Below, one piece after another: positions 20,961 through 30,315 of a DNA stretch of 64,000 nt. This DNA comes from Pictodentalium vernedei (lineage: Eukaryota > Mollusca > Scaphopoda > Dentaliida > Dentaliidae), in assembly GCA_031216915.1 (NCBI GenBank), contig CM062294.1, positions 27,404,985 through 27,468,984 of the forward strand. The letters are read 5' to 3'. The stretch's first letter is position 1. Each line of letters opens with the position of its first letter. The notes beneath the pieces were generated by a model. The model searched no databases. It had not been told where the DNA came from and saw only the letters and a program-made list of their open reading frames with translations. Made by a program: the position numbers and the translations under genes.

Positions 20961-21260
20961 CGTCTACAGATAATTAGCAGCACACTGCGTTTGGGCAGCT
21001 TGTAGCTCAAATAAAACAATGGTCCATTATTGAGCGTCGGAATACTGGCGCCTCACAGTGAACAACATTCGATTGAAAGCCAACTAATTATACCTTACAT
21101 TTAAAACATAAATTTATGAATACATTCAATATGAGATGAGTATGGTAATATTAGCGACAGTCTATATAGGGTTCCTGCACCAAATTGATAAGTGAATAAC
21201 TACAGCCTGGTCATATATGCCACCACTCTAATTTGATGCGACAGCTAAAACATGAAAATC

Positions 21261-21467
21261 TTAACCCTTTACCTAATGATTCGCCCGCATCCGCCCTCGT
21301 AATTTGAAAACTTAGCAGCTGAAAAATTACTATATCATGTGACCCCTCATTGGAACGAGCTCGATGAGATCGTTCCAATGAGGGGTGACATGATACGGTT
21401 TTGTTGAAATTTTTAAAAATTGTAATTAAAATAATGAATTTTGATATTGTGTTGGGTAAAGGGTTAA
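21261..21467. mobile_element. piggyBac-like MITE, family T1 (copy 6)
   Basis: TTAA at 21261-21264 and 21464-21467; ends TTAACCCTTTACCTAATGA / GTTGGGTAAAGGGTTAA. The palindrome axis is at GGAACGAGCTCGATGAGATCGTTCC (21352-21376). The left arm is shortened. Its right TTAA is shared with the next T1 element. Confidence 0.82.
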
Positions 21468-21711
21468 CCCTTCACCCAACGCAAACGATATCAAAATTTA
21501 TTATTTTAAATATAATTTTTCATATTTTTCAAAAAGTTTCAACAAAACCATATCATGTGACCCCTCATTGGAACGAGCTCAATGAGCTCGTTCCAATGAG
21601 GTTTCACATGATATGGTTTTGTTGAAATAGTTTGAAAAAATTAATTTTTTCAACTGTTCATTTTGTATATTACGGGGGCGGATGCGGGCGTTTCGTTAGG
21701 TAAAGGGTTAA
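21464..21711. mobile_element. piggyBac-like MITE, family T1 (copy 7)
   Basis: TTAA at 21464-21467 and 21708-21711; ends TTAACCCTTCACCCAACGCA / GTTAGGTAAAGGGTTAA. The axis is at GGAACGAGCTCAATGAGCTCGTTCC (21570-21594) with the standard AAAACCATATCATGTGACCC arms. It sits directly head-to-tail with the preceding T1 copy. Confidence 0.85.
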
Positions 21712-21730
21712 TGTCTGAAAATACCGAAAT

Positions 21731-22075
21731 TTAATAATTTTTGGTCGCTGATTCGTCCAAATCACAGTCTTTCACCCACGAGTTTTCAGTATCAGGAAGA
21801 CCTGTCCATTTAACCAAATACTGCATTCTAAATTTCACAGATCTGCAGTGTTTTATGACGCTCTCTGCTTTCCTAATTGGCTGGATAGTTTTTTGTGTGT
21901 GGTAAAGCAATAAAAGTTTGCATTTCTCTGGTGTGGTCTGAACTGCAGTGTTCTTATTTTGATGGGTAAACTGAACAGATGTGTCCATGAAAGTTGGTAC
22001 GGCTTTCATACAGACGTCAATGTTAAGCGGAGAGTCATTTAAAGTTTGCGTACTTAGAGTCCTTGGGAAAAACAC
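21731..22075 (-). pseudogene. Chromodomain-containing retroelement/transposon fragment
   Basis: A 114-codon open stretch whose C-terminal part (MQYLVKWTGLPDTENSWVKD, residues ~83-102) matches the chromodomain core. It has the aromatic residues Y and W and the ENSW motif. Such chromodomains terminate integrases of some Ty3/gypsy elements and occur in a few other transposons. No integrase core or LTR was seen nearby. Weak homopolar sequence (THKNQRQRESEKVPTKTK) precedes it in the same direction up to about 22240. It is a relic; parent family uncertain. Confidence 0.55.
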
Positions 22076-22416
22076 ATTCTAGTTCATTAACAGTGTTGCA
22101 GGATATCCGGGTCTCTGGTACTTTACATTGCTGTAGCTGTGATCTTGGCTGCTGCTGAAATGCTTTGTCTTCGTTGGAACTTTTTCAGACTCTCTCTGTC
22201 TCTGGTTCTTGTGGGTGCTGATTTTTGTTTGAAAGGCTTAGCCCAATTCAGCGTTAGTGTTGTTGCGTTATTGTCTAATTGGATGCTCCAGGTTAGATTG
22301 AGTGTCTCTTAGTTGAGGCTTCTCAACAAATCCTGAATGTTTTGTCGGAATCACTTGGAACATTCAGAAGGTTAGCTAAAAAGTAACCTTGCCCAGATTC
22401 TCCACAAATTGAGACC

Positions 22417-22438
22417 AGGGGGGGGGGGGGGAGGGGGG
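22417..22438. repeat. Poly-G tract
   Basis: An (G)n run interrupted once by A (GGGGGGGGGGAGGGGGG). It lies in a repeat flank also seen, without the expansion, at 17644-17665. Confidence 0.85.
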
Positions 22439-24256
22439 CAGAGGAGAGGTCGTCATATTGAATGCTATGTGATCAAAGACTACCCAAATGATTTAAGACA
22501 CATATAACATTTATTCTGTTTGTACGGGATTCCATGAGTTCACCGAGAAGTCAGGGGTTTGTTCATCATTACACACAAAAGATTTCATCAACGATTAAAT
22601 CTATTATTATTCATACAAACGAGAGTTAATTCAACCACCAAATTCAGATGATATTCCTTGAACAATCATCAACGGATCAACAATGAAAGGACAGAATTTT
22701 CCCGGAGAACTATTGATGAAGAAGATTTTGGCATCCGACTCTGTCAGCCTGCAATTAGAAATTTCGCCACTGTCCAAGAATCTGCAATCCGGTTCTCAGA
22801 CTTGATCTGTGTTCAATAAACCGCAATCAGGAGAAGACAAAATCTTGTTTCTGACTGTGGATGATTGGGAACGCAGAGTTGAGGTGTCCAATGCACAATT
22901 GCACAAGGACTTACAACCCATGGCAGAGGCTCATTCTTCACCGACACCGTTTTGCCAAAGTAATTCCAGTAAGCTGGCATTTTGTCGCAGCTCACTTAAG
23001 CGATTTCAGAACTGCAACAAACTTTAAAGTTTGACATGTTAGCTTCTGCTATTATGGGACTGACTTCAGCAAAAACATCACTGATTGGAGATGACGAGCA
23101 TATGTCTACAGCATCAGATTCAGGTGACGAAAGCCTGATGGAGATGTGGATCGACGATCTTCTCCACTCCAACACCATCATGAAACGGTGCCACGATGGG
23201 AGATGGGATCACCAGTCAGAACCAATGGCTGACCAAGACAATTACCTTTCATCTATTTACAATTAAATGGAGTTTGAAGAGGAGACTGGTCCAGCACTGG
23301 ATGGTCAATTGGCGAAATTAACCAACAGTTTGACTGACAAAGGCCTTAGTGAAGATTGTTTAAAAGCTGTTCAACAATGCTATATCTGGCAATAAAACAT
23401 CAATAATCTTCTCATCCCCAAAGTCAATGGAGAAATTTGGGGAAAAGTGAAATCCACGCTCTAGGGATGTGAAGCTTCAGAGAGCCCATTTAAACTTGAC
23501 GCAAGTCACTTATATACAACGCTTCAAGTGCTGAACAATTTCGTGAAAGGGCAATCCCAACAGTCACCAATTGACATTGAAGGCAACATTAAAATGTTGG
23601 TGAACTCTGTCAGCTATCCAAAGCTGCACACCAAGATATGTCTACGCGACGTAAAGAATTATTCAAGCCAGATTTAAATGGTCGATGCACTCCCCTTTGT
23701 TCTGTGGTAAACAATGACTCACAGATGTTGTTTGGCGAAAATCTGGCAAAGTCCATCCAAGTAATTAATGAAACGGCCAAAGTTGGTAGTGATGTAACCA
23801 ACCGCTATCAAAGGAGCAGCAGTTTCCACTTCAAAGGCAAAAGCAAATCTGCAGGCAAAGGCAAGGGGCATTTTTTTTCGGGAGGCCAACCACAACACCA
23901 ACAGATAAAAAGCCTTACCACAAAGCCGACAAATGCTATTAAGCGAGTCACATACCAGTTCTCCCACATAGACGATGATGGCTTCCACCAGCCAACCAGA
24001 CAATGCACATGGAAATAACAGAACAAGTAAGCAACAATTTTCTTTCTCAGTTCAATGTCCACAATTAGTGGAAAATCAGAGCTGATAACTGGATATTGAA
24101 CAATATTAAAGACATTAACATTGAGTTGTCGGGCCAACCTAACCAATGCTCGCTGCTGCCTATCACTAACTTCAGTCTGCAGGAACATGAGGTTATTTTT
24201 CAACAGATTAAGAAACTTTTGGTAAAAGGAATTATAAAATTAGCAACATCAGAATA

Positions 24257-24570
24257 CAGTTAAAACTAGAAGTCCTGTCAAGAATAGTGCGCTTATCTAG
24301 GCTTAATTGCACGTTGGAATTGCGCGCAATTGCCATATCGAATGACATCCAAAGCACGGCAGGTTCTCCTGGTTACTCATAGCAAACACATGCAATGTTT
24401 CTGCCAATGGACCTCCGGGTTACCCGGAGGTCCATTGGCTGAGACATTGCCTGTGCACAGGCCATATGTACAGAATATAATAGCTTTAATTGGGTCATAA
24501 CGCGCACATTAACGTGCATATCAACGTGCTGTTTGTGCGCATTTCATGACAGGACTTCTAGTTTTAACTG
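24257..24570. mobile_element. Palindromic TA-type MITE, family M1 (copy 2), in the DIRS RT
   Basis: Ends CAGTTAAAACTAGAAGTCCT and AGGACTTCTAGTTTTAACTG, flanked by TA (24255-24256, 24571-24572). The core hairpin at about 24405-24440 is CCAATGGACCTCCGGGT-TACCCGGAGGTCCATTGG. It is an uninterrupted reference for the nested copy at 28115-28889. Confidence 0.88.
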
Positions 24571-24780
24571 TACATAGGCAAATATATTTCCACTGTTTTT
24601 ATTCAACCTAAAAAAGATGGGTCATTCCGACTTATTTTGAACTTGAAACAATTCAATGAACATGTTAAGAAAGAAACATTTCACAATGAAAGGTCTACAA
24701 TCAGCCCTCAGCCTCATGAGACCAGTGGCCAATACTATAAAACTTTTACATTCAAATTTTCTACAATTGTATTTCTAGTT

Positions 24781-25154
24781 ATATTTATTTATTTATTGGT
24801 GTTTAAGGTCACATACTTATGCACAATGGCTAATCGTGACCGTGACAGTTTTACGGGTGGAGGAAGCCGGAGTACCCGGAGAGAACCACCGAGCAATGAC
24901 GAGCAGCTGTCAGCTCTCCAACATCGTAACTCTGAACTCTGCACCGCAGCACAGGCAGGGTTAGATTGGGTGAAGACATGCGCACCATCGACGTGCAGTA
25001 CGCCTCAGTACACATCGTCATCGTGCCCCCATGTAGGCAATCGGGGTGAAGTGTCTTGCCCAAGGACACAACGCGGTTGCCGCAGATGGGATTCGAACCG
25101 AGGACCTCACGGGCTTGCAGCCTGCACCTCTACCAACTGAGCCACCGTGCCCCC
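24781..25154 (-). mobile_element. tRNA-derived SINE, family S, in the DIRS RT
   Basis: Complete minus-strand copy: (TTTA)n tail, GGGTGGAGGAAGCCGGAGTA, GAACCACCGAGCAATGACGA, TTGCCCAAGGACACAACGCG, GATGGGATTCGAACCGAGGA and head end GAGCCACCGTGCCCCC. The exact 12-bp target duplication GTATTTCTAGTT lies at 24769-24780 and 25155-25166. Confidence 0.92.
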
Positions 25155-25183
25155 GTATTTCTAGTTCTGATTTTCAAGGGGTT

Positions 25184-25274
25184 GAAATGAATCATTAGCA
25201 TTTTCAAAGATGTGGCAATTTGCCAGCTGGCAAATTGCCATATCTTTTAAAATGCTAATGATTCATTTTAGTCA
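25184..25274. repeat. Long palindrome adjoining the SINE
   Basis: Arms of ~43 bp (GAAATGAATCATTAGCATTT / AAATGCTAATGATTCATTTT) meet at GCCAGCTGGC (25230-25239). This is the typical hairpin core of local MITEs, but clear outer ends were not found. A GTTATA-TTAATA context on the right may hide a TTAA or TA boundary. Confidence 0.7.
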
Positions 25275-25527
25275 GTTATATTAATAGGTAGAAAATATTG
25301 TTCTGGGAAATACAATTGTAAAAGTTTTATAGTAATAGCCCGTGGTTGTTACTTGACGTCTGTTGATTGGAAGGATGCGTATTATTCTTTACCAATACAG
25401 GACAGTCTCTAAACATTTCTAAATTTTTGGGGAAGGAATAAAATACCAGTTTTGTGTTCTCCCAAATGGGCTCTCTTCTGGACCTCATATCTTCACGATT
25501 TCTATTGTGTTTTACGCATATCTTCGA

Positions 25528-26144
25528 CAGGGCTCAAAATACATTTTTTTCTATGCTAAGCAAAATGCTACACATTTCCGAAAAATGAATAGCATTTTGT
25601 TTAAATTGCATAGCTGTTCTTGTATACCAGAGTTATGCCATACTGTTTTGTATTGAACTCTTCTGAGCAGATAGAATAATGTCCATCCATTTCTGTGCTT
25701 TTTCAAATCAGCTGCAACACGTGAAGCACTAGCTATGTTTTTCAACTGAAGTGCCTTTAACAACTGCATGGACTTAGATATTTCCAAATTCGTAACATCT
25801 CCTAATTTGATGGGCTTAAAGTTATTTTGACTGGGTATTTTATGCAAAATGCAGAAACAATGCAGGATGAATTTAAACCAATAAAATTCATGTTACATAT
25901 GAATTGCTAATGTGAGACGGAGAGTTAATCTTATATCAGGAGTAAAGCATCAGTGAACTAGCTTGCAAAGTTTGTTGCAAATTTTCATTTTTACATTTTG
26001 CAATACAAGATATTCAACTGCAGCCTATTAGGCAGCAGTTGAAAATATTGTATCGCAAAATGCTGTACATAATTGAAAATTGTGTAGCTTTTAGCATGTT
26101 TTGCATAGCAAATAGCGATGCAAAACCACTTATTTTGAGCCCTG
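25528..26144. mobile_element. hAT MITE, family H3, in the DIRS RT
   Basis: Ends CAGGGCTCAAAATACATTTT and, inward from the right, CAGGGCTCAAAATAAGTGG. The exact 8-bp duplication ATCTTCGA lies at 25520-25527 and 26145-26152. Subterminal GCAAAATGCTACAC / GTGTAGC..TTTTGC motifs occur. An internal hairpin lies near 26005-26065 (GCAATACAAGATATTCAACT-GCAGCC with its complement). No transposase. Removing it rejoins RT sequence just upstream of the Y-I-D-D motif. Confidence 0.9.
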
Positions 26145-26679
26145 ATCTTCGACCTCTTGGTCATTTAAATGCATCTTACATAGACGACTCCTGTTTGGTA
26201 GGTGAAGATGATGAAGAATGTTGCACTAACATTCGGGACACCGTTACTCTGGGCCTCAAAGCCAGGTTTATAATTCACCCTGAAAACTCTAACCGGGAAC
26301 CATAACACACACTTACATAATTGGGGTTCATTTTGTACTCCACTACAATGACCGTCTCACTGGCACGTGAGAGATGTGGCTTAATTGTACATGTACAGGT
26401 ACATGCATGTTACCGTCCTCTCATTATGTTAAAGTATGATCTCTTGGTGAACTCGCATAATATCATGTTATGTTTTCCAATGACAGAAGAAGACAGAATT
26501 ACAGTCAAACAGCACCTTACCCTTCAGGTAAGTCTCATTTTAACAAGCAAGCATGAGACTTTTGACTAATAAAAAAAAACTGAAAATAAACTGAAATTGT
26601 GCTTGCATGAAGTGAAATGTAACAAAATCATCTATTATGCCTCCAATTATATGATAACCAGTTTGAAGAAGAGCTGGAC

Positions 26680-27245
26680 TTCCGTCCGGTGCATACCCCC
26701 ACATGGTGGGGGCATACCTATGACCAACAGATATTATTTATGAATATTCTCGTACGGGCTGACGGACGGATGCACAGATGGATGGATGCAATCCAGTATA
26801 CCCCCCCCCCTTCCATTTTCTTCGAAAGTTTTCAACAATTTCTAAGTCAAAAGGTATGGTAAATTGTTTGGTGTTTGGAAGTTTTCTGCAATGAGGCAGA
26901 AGCCTTTGTCATAGGCAAACTGCATGCCATATTTCACTGAAATCCTATAACCCCAATCCAGTGTACACCCTCTCCCCTCCCATTTTGTTCGAAAGTTTTC
27001 AACAATTTCCAACAATTTCTAAGTCAAAAGGTATGGTAAATTGTTTGGTGTTTGGAAGTTTTATGCAATGAAGCAGAAGCCTTTGTCATAGGCAAACTGC
27101 ATACCATATTTCACCGAAATCCGATAACCTATACCTGAGATACAGGCTGAACAGAGTCGGAGGGACTCACAAACGGACGCACAGACAGACGGGCGGACGC
27201 ATGTAATCCAGTATACCCCCATTTTCTTCGAAAGTGGAGGTATAA
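26680..27245. repeat. Degenerate repeat with an internal tandem duplication
   Basis: Two units of ~165-170 bp (about 26812-26955 and 26980-27130) share CATTTTSTTCGAAAGTTTTC, AAGTCAAAAGGTATGGTAAA, TTGTTTGGTGTTTGGAAGTT and GCCTTTGTCATAGGCAAACT. The block ends in GACGCACAGACAGACGGGCG and a GTATACCCCC motif matching the beginning (CATACCCCCACATG). This resembles the pyrimidine-ended dispersed repeats common in marine invertebrate genomes. No coding sequence. Confidence 0.6.
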
Positions 27246-27257
27246 TAATGCTTTGAA

Positions 27258-27331
27258 GGGATCTTTTATTTCTTTGAATTCACATGAAAATGGTCTGAAA
27301 GACCATTTTCATGTAAATTCAAAGAAATAAA
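27258..27331. repeat. Palindrome, AAATGGTCTGAAAGACCATTT axis
   Basis: Arms ATTTCTTTGAATTCACATGA / TCATGTAAATTCAAAGAAAT around the axis at about 27293. One arm (CATTTTCATGTAAATTCAAA, then GAAATA) recurs at 59321-59345 beside an AAAAGCATTATT phrase, so this is part of a dispersed element. Confidence 0.65.
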
Positions 27332-27394
27332 TTTTTTTTTTAAAATTCAAAAAAGACTGAAATCCGATAAAAAACTGAAAAGTCTCATCCCTGA

Positions 27395-27520
27395 ACAAGA
27401 CAATTAACATCCAGCAAACATCTCCATGAATAACAATAACATGTAAGATGATTAAATCCAGGCTACAAGAGCCGTATAACATGGTCAGTAACTTGTGCTT
27501 CCAAGGTTAGTTTTGAACAT
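27395..27520. repeat. Dispersed repeat shared with 17.7 and 19.8 kb
   Basis: AACATCCAGCAAACATCTCC (27407 onward), then ATAACAATAACATGTAAGAT, ATTAAATCCAG and TTCCAAGGTTAGTTTTGAAC-ATTTGAGA match 17729-17749 joined to 19748-19845, the two sides of the element at 17788. This copy lacks that insertion and runs directly into the LINE fragment. Confidence 0.6.
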
Positions 27521-27990
27521 TTGAGAAATTCTCACGTAACTCCAATTCTGCGCAAACTCCACTGGCTTCCTGTCGAGGAAAGAATCAAATTCAAAATTCT
27601 GTTACTCACATTCAAGTGTATTAATGGCCTTGCTCCATCTTATCTAACCTCGCTTGTCGAGGAATACAAACCAGCTAGAGCTCTCCGATCTTCTTCCTCT
27701 AACAGCTTGGTTAGAAAGTCTTACAACTTGGTTACTGAAGGAGATCGCTCATTTTCGGCAGCTGCACCCTACCTCTGGAATCAATTACCGGAACAATTCA
27801 AAGTATCCCAAAGCGTAGAGACATTTAAATCATCCCTTAAGTCATACCTGTTCAAAAGTGTGTACAACATCGAATAACCAGTATTTGTGTTTGTATGCAT
27901 TTCTTTATTTGTATATATAACATTGTTTGTGAAGCCCGTGAGCACCTTGTGTGGAGACTCGGCTATAAACTACATTATTATTGTTATTAT
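27521..27990 (+). pseudogene. 5'-truncated LINE: ORF2 C-terminus and 3' UTR
   Basis: About 118 codons carry the region typical of the C-terminus of CR1/L2/Rex-like LINE ORF2: HVTPILRKLHWLPVEERIKF, LTFKCINGLAPSYL, and a final LWNQLPEQF..ESFKSSLKSYLF-type segment. A stop at 27875-27877 precedes a ~110-bp 3' UTR. This contains the widespread GCACCTTGTGTGGAGACTCG-GCTATAAA motif and an ATT-rich tail (ATTATTATTGTTATTAT). Everything upstream of the RT C-terminus is missing, as is usual for 5'-truncated LINE copies. Clade inferred from the C-terminal pattern only. Confidence 0.8.
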
Positions 27991-28114
27991 ATGATATATT
28001 TAACAGTCTACAGATGGCCCGGGTCATACATGTATATATATATAAAGGAAACTGTCTGAGAATTGGTTAAATCACAAAATACAAAAACTGCAGTGCCAAT
28101 TTATTTGGTTGGTA

Positions 28115-28889
28115 CAGTTAAAAGTAGAAGTCCTGTCACGAATAGAGCGCTTATCTAGGCTTAATCGCAATTGCCATATCAAATGTCATCCAAAGCACGG
28201 CAGGTTCTCCCGGTTACTCATAGCAAACACAAGCAATGTTTCTGCCAATGGACCTCTGGGTTACACAGGGACCGATCAGGACTATTTAAAATACGCTCTA
28301 GCCTCGGAGCCTATTTTTTCAATTCATGCGCCAGATTTCAATTTACAGAGTCACACTGCTGTTTGTAACACACACTGCAAGTATGTAATAGCTCTCATCA
28401 TTTTCATTTAGTACACTATAGCAAACATTAATCTTCACTGTGGTTTCTGATCAAGTCTTGGCTGCCTATTTAGGCAGCCAAGACTTGATCAGAAACCACA
28501 GTGAAGATTAATGCTTGGTAACTGAGACGTGAAGTACGGTATTAACTTAAGTACTCTACAACATTGATAAATGATAATCATATATATAATACATGTAAGA
28601 GTGTCTCTCTCGATTATCCATCGAAAGAATATCAAAATATGATCTGAGAAGTTACGCGCCAACTGAGAAGCCTATTTCTGAGATTTAAGAGCCAGGTCCT
28701 GATGTTTCAGAACCAAATACGCACTGGCGCATGCCCAGGTCAGTCCCTGGTTACCCGGAGAAACATTGCTTGTGCACAGGCCATATGTACAGAATTTGAT
28801 AGCTTTACTGGGGCCATAACGCGTACATTAACGTGCATATCAACGTGCTATTTGTGCGCATTTCATGACAGGACTTCTAGTTTTAACTG
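28115..28889. mobile_element. Palindromic TA-type MITE, family M1 (copy 3), host of a nested element
   Basis: Ends CAGTTAAAAGTAGAAGTCCT and AGGACTTCTAGTTTTAACTG with TA on both sides (28113-28114, 28890-28891). Left and right halves match the copy at 24257, but the hairpin centre is split at GGGTTAC by the P5 element at 28265-28749. Confidence 0.88.
28265..28749. mobile_element. Palindromic DNA element with 5-bp target duplication (family P5, copy 2)
   Basis: Inverse-orientation copy of 1303-1781. Ends ACAGGGACCGATCAGG and CCAGGTCAGTCCCTG. GTTAC is duplicated at 28260-28264 and 28750-28754. The intact site is visible in sister M1 copies (CCGGGTTACCCGG). Its own core hairpin (about 28425-28513, axis GCCTATTTAGGC) is more perfect than that of copy 1. 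No coding capacity. Confidence 0.87.
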
Positions 28890-29753
28890 TATGCATATTT
28901 ATTTCATGCAGTTCTGTTTGTTACTGAAAGTATAAATCACTCTTGGTGTATACCTGTAATGACACTATATGCACATTAAAACTTCCAGCTAACATTGATT
29001 TATCAATAACATAAAAACCTAGAAATTATATACACAAGTCCAGATCCTCAACTAAACTCATCAAGTATAGGTTACAGCATAGAAAACGAATGATATTGAA
29101 TATACAATCGCGAGAGTTAGTTAACAAGGACTTGTCTGAGTAACTAGCTCGAGTGATTGTATGTTCAATATCATGAGTTTTTGTGCTGTAACCGACTTGT
29201 CACATTGATGTTTGCACAAACAATCAAAACACGAACAATCAAACACTCCACTGAACCCTTGTCTGACACGTGTCCATTCCCGTTTAATTAGTTAATTTCT
29301 TAAGCCAAACTTGCAAGACACATGAAGATTGATGGAAAGCAAGTGATATTACTTCATTTTTTCCGTTTCGTCATTGCGCTCAAAAGGTTGAGCGAGAAAT
29401 TAAACGTTCCATTTATCATTTACACCCAGGTGTGGATTTCTTTCTTTAACTCTTTCAATAAAATCAAAAGTCAGGTAAATTCTTGTTTCTCTGTTCAAAA
29501 CATTTTAGCACAGGTGCCCTTAATCTTTCCTCTCGGCTGTGTTTGTATTAGAACTGACAGGTTACACAATCACTGTCTATTGTTCCTTGATTGGTAAAAG
29601 TGTGGCGATATATGTTGAATATCACACATGCTCTAACCAACTCTTCAAAATATATCACACACTTTTAACAAAGGCGTGACGTCATAACTATGTGACAAAC
29701 AGCCTTTAATTTGACCGAGAAGAAAATGGATTTGAACTGACAATATTTTTGAA
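28890..29753. other. Non-coding stretch with one imperfect palindrome
   Basis: At about 29055-29205, inverted arms GGTTACAGCA..GAATGATATTGAATATACAATC and GATTGTATGTTCAATATCAT..GCTGTAACC surround a GTTAGTTAACAAGG..GAGTAACTAGCTC centre. They probably form a degraded fold-back element. A second weak inverted pair (GATATATGTTGAATATCACAC / ATATATCACAC) is at 29605-29660. No gene. Confidence 0.5.
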
Positions 29754-29860
29754 ATCTCCTGCAGGTATACATGAAGTAGTATAGTTGGGTCCATATAACT
29801 GTATATCTCCTGCAGGTATACATGAAGTAGTACAGTTGGGTCCATATAACTGTATATCTC
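29754..29860. repeat. Two-unit 51-bp tandem duplication
   Basis: TCTCCTGCAGGTATACATGA-AGTAGTAYAGTTGGGTCCAT-ATAACTGTATA occurs twice in direct tandem with one difference (T/C). It directly precedes the TTAA element at 29861. Confidence 0.9.
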
Positions 29861-30049
29861 TTAACCCTCTCCATGTTGATGTCAACATGCCAAAATTTCA
29901 AGCTGCTAATTTTTCCCATAATGCAACTTGGAATTTCACCAATTCAGTCTTGCTTCATAGAGCTCAATTGGTTAAACTCCAAATTGCATAATGAGAAAAA
30001 TTTGCAAGTTGAAATTTTGATACTTCGATGTCAGTGTGCAGAGGGTTAA
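29861..30049. mobile_element. TTAA-type MITE, family T4
   Basis: Bounded by TTAA at 29861-29864 and 30046-30049. Inverted termini TTAACCCTCTCCATGTTGAT and, inward from the right, TTAACCCTCTGCACACTGAC continue through CAAAATTTCAA-CTGC-AATTTTTC-CATAATGCAA for ~65 bp each side. The loop is only ~45 bp, so the element is nearly a full inverted repeat. Likely piggyBac-type given TTAA and CCCT. Confidence 0.82.
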
Positions 30050-30059
30050 TTGAACTAGA

Positions 30060-30315
30060 TGTACTGTGAGCCAACTCACAAAGTGATACCCCCCGCACCT
30101 GAAATGTATAAGTTAGATTATCTCCCCTTGGAAATGTCAGAAATATATTGCTTCATGCACATCTTCATATGGAGTTCTTCCATTGTGTAAAGTTTCATGA
30201 AAATTCTTCGAACGGTTTAGGAGGAGTTGCGCTTACAAGGATGGACAGATGGAGAGACGGACAGACAGGGTGATTCCTACATACACCCCAAACTTTGTTT
30301 GCGGGGGGTATAATA
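30060..30315. repeat. Dispersed repeat ending GCGGGGGGTATAATAA
   Basis: GTGATACCCCCCGCACC near 30080 and GGTGCGGGGGGTATMA-type sequence at the right (TTTGCGGGGGGTATAATAAC, ~30297-30316) form short inverted ends. Between them are TTCATGAAAATTCTTCGAAC, GGTTTAGGAGGAGTTGCGCT and GGACAGATGGAGAGACGGAC phrases. Repeats of this wording are common in marine invertebrate, particularly molluscan, genomes (my recollection, not a search). Confidence 0.55.

Larger units (their letters stand above)
22690..26540 (+). pseudogene. DIRS1-like retrotransposon, dead and triply interrupted
   Basis: The plus-strand remnant has a gag-like part from about 22690 to 24060. It includes acidic stretches at 23090-23150 and the RRKELFKPDLN-like block near 23640-23680, followed by a Lys/Gly-rich region near 23820-23880. 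A reverse transcriptase follows: the PLL..KGIIK entry region ~24190-24250; the KKDGSFRL-to-LKQFNEHVKKETFHNE region ~24610-24690; the DWKDAYYSLPIQ region ~25365-25405 with a catalytic aspartate; the Y-I-D-D motif at 26177-26188; and a downstream LKARFIIHPENS block ~26255-26295. Frames are broken by many stops and shifts. Insertions lie at 24257-24570, 24781-25154 and 25528-26144. No tyrosine recombinase or inverted termini were found in the window, so the 3' part is lost or unrecognisable. DIRS assignment rests on the similarity pattern of gag and RT. Confidence 0.75.

Noticed and set aside
24637-25140. 167-codon plus-strand ORF as a single gene
   Set aside because: The first ~45 codons are DIRS RT sequence and the rest is translated SINE; the fusion is accidental.
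22690-26540. Old retrovirus (env-bearing) insertion
   Set aside because: No LTRs, primer-binding site, protease or env-like frame; gag and RT patterns fit DIRS-type elements.
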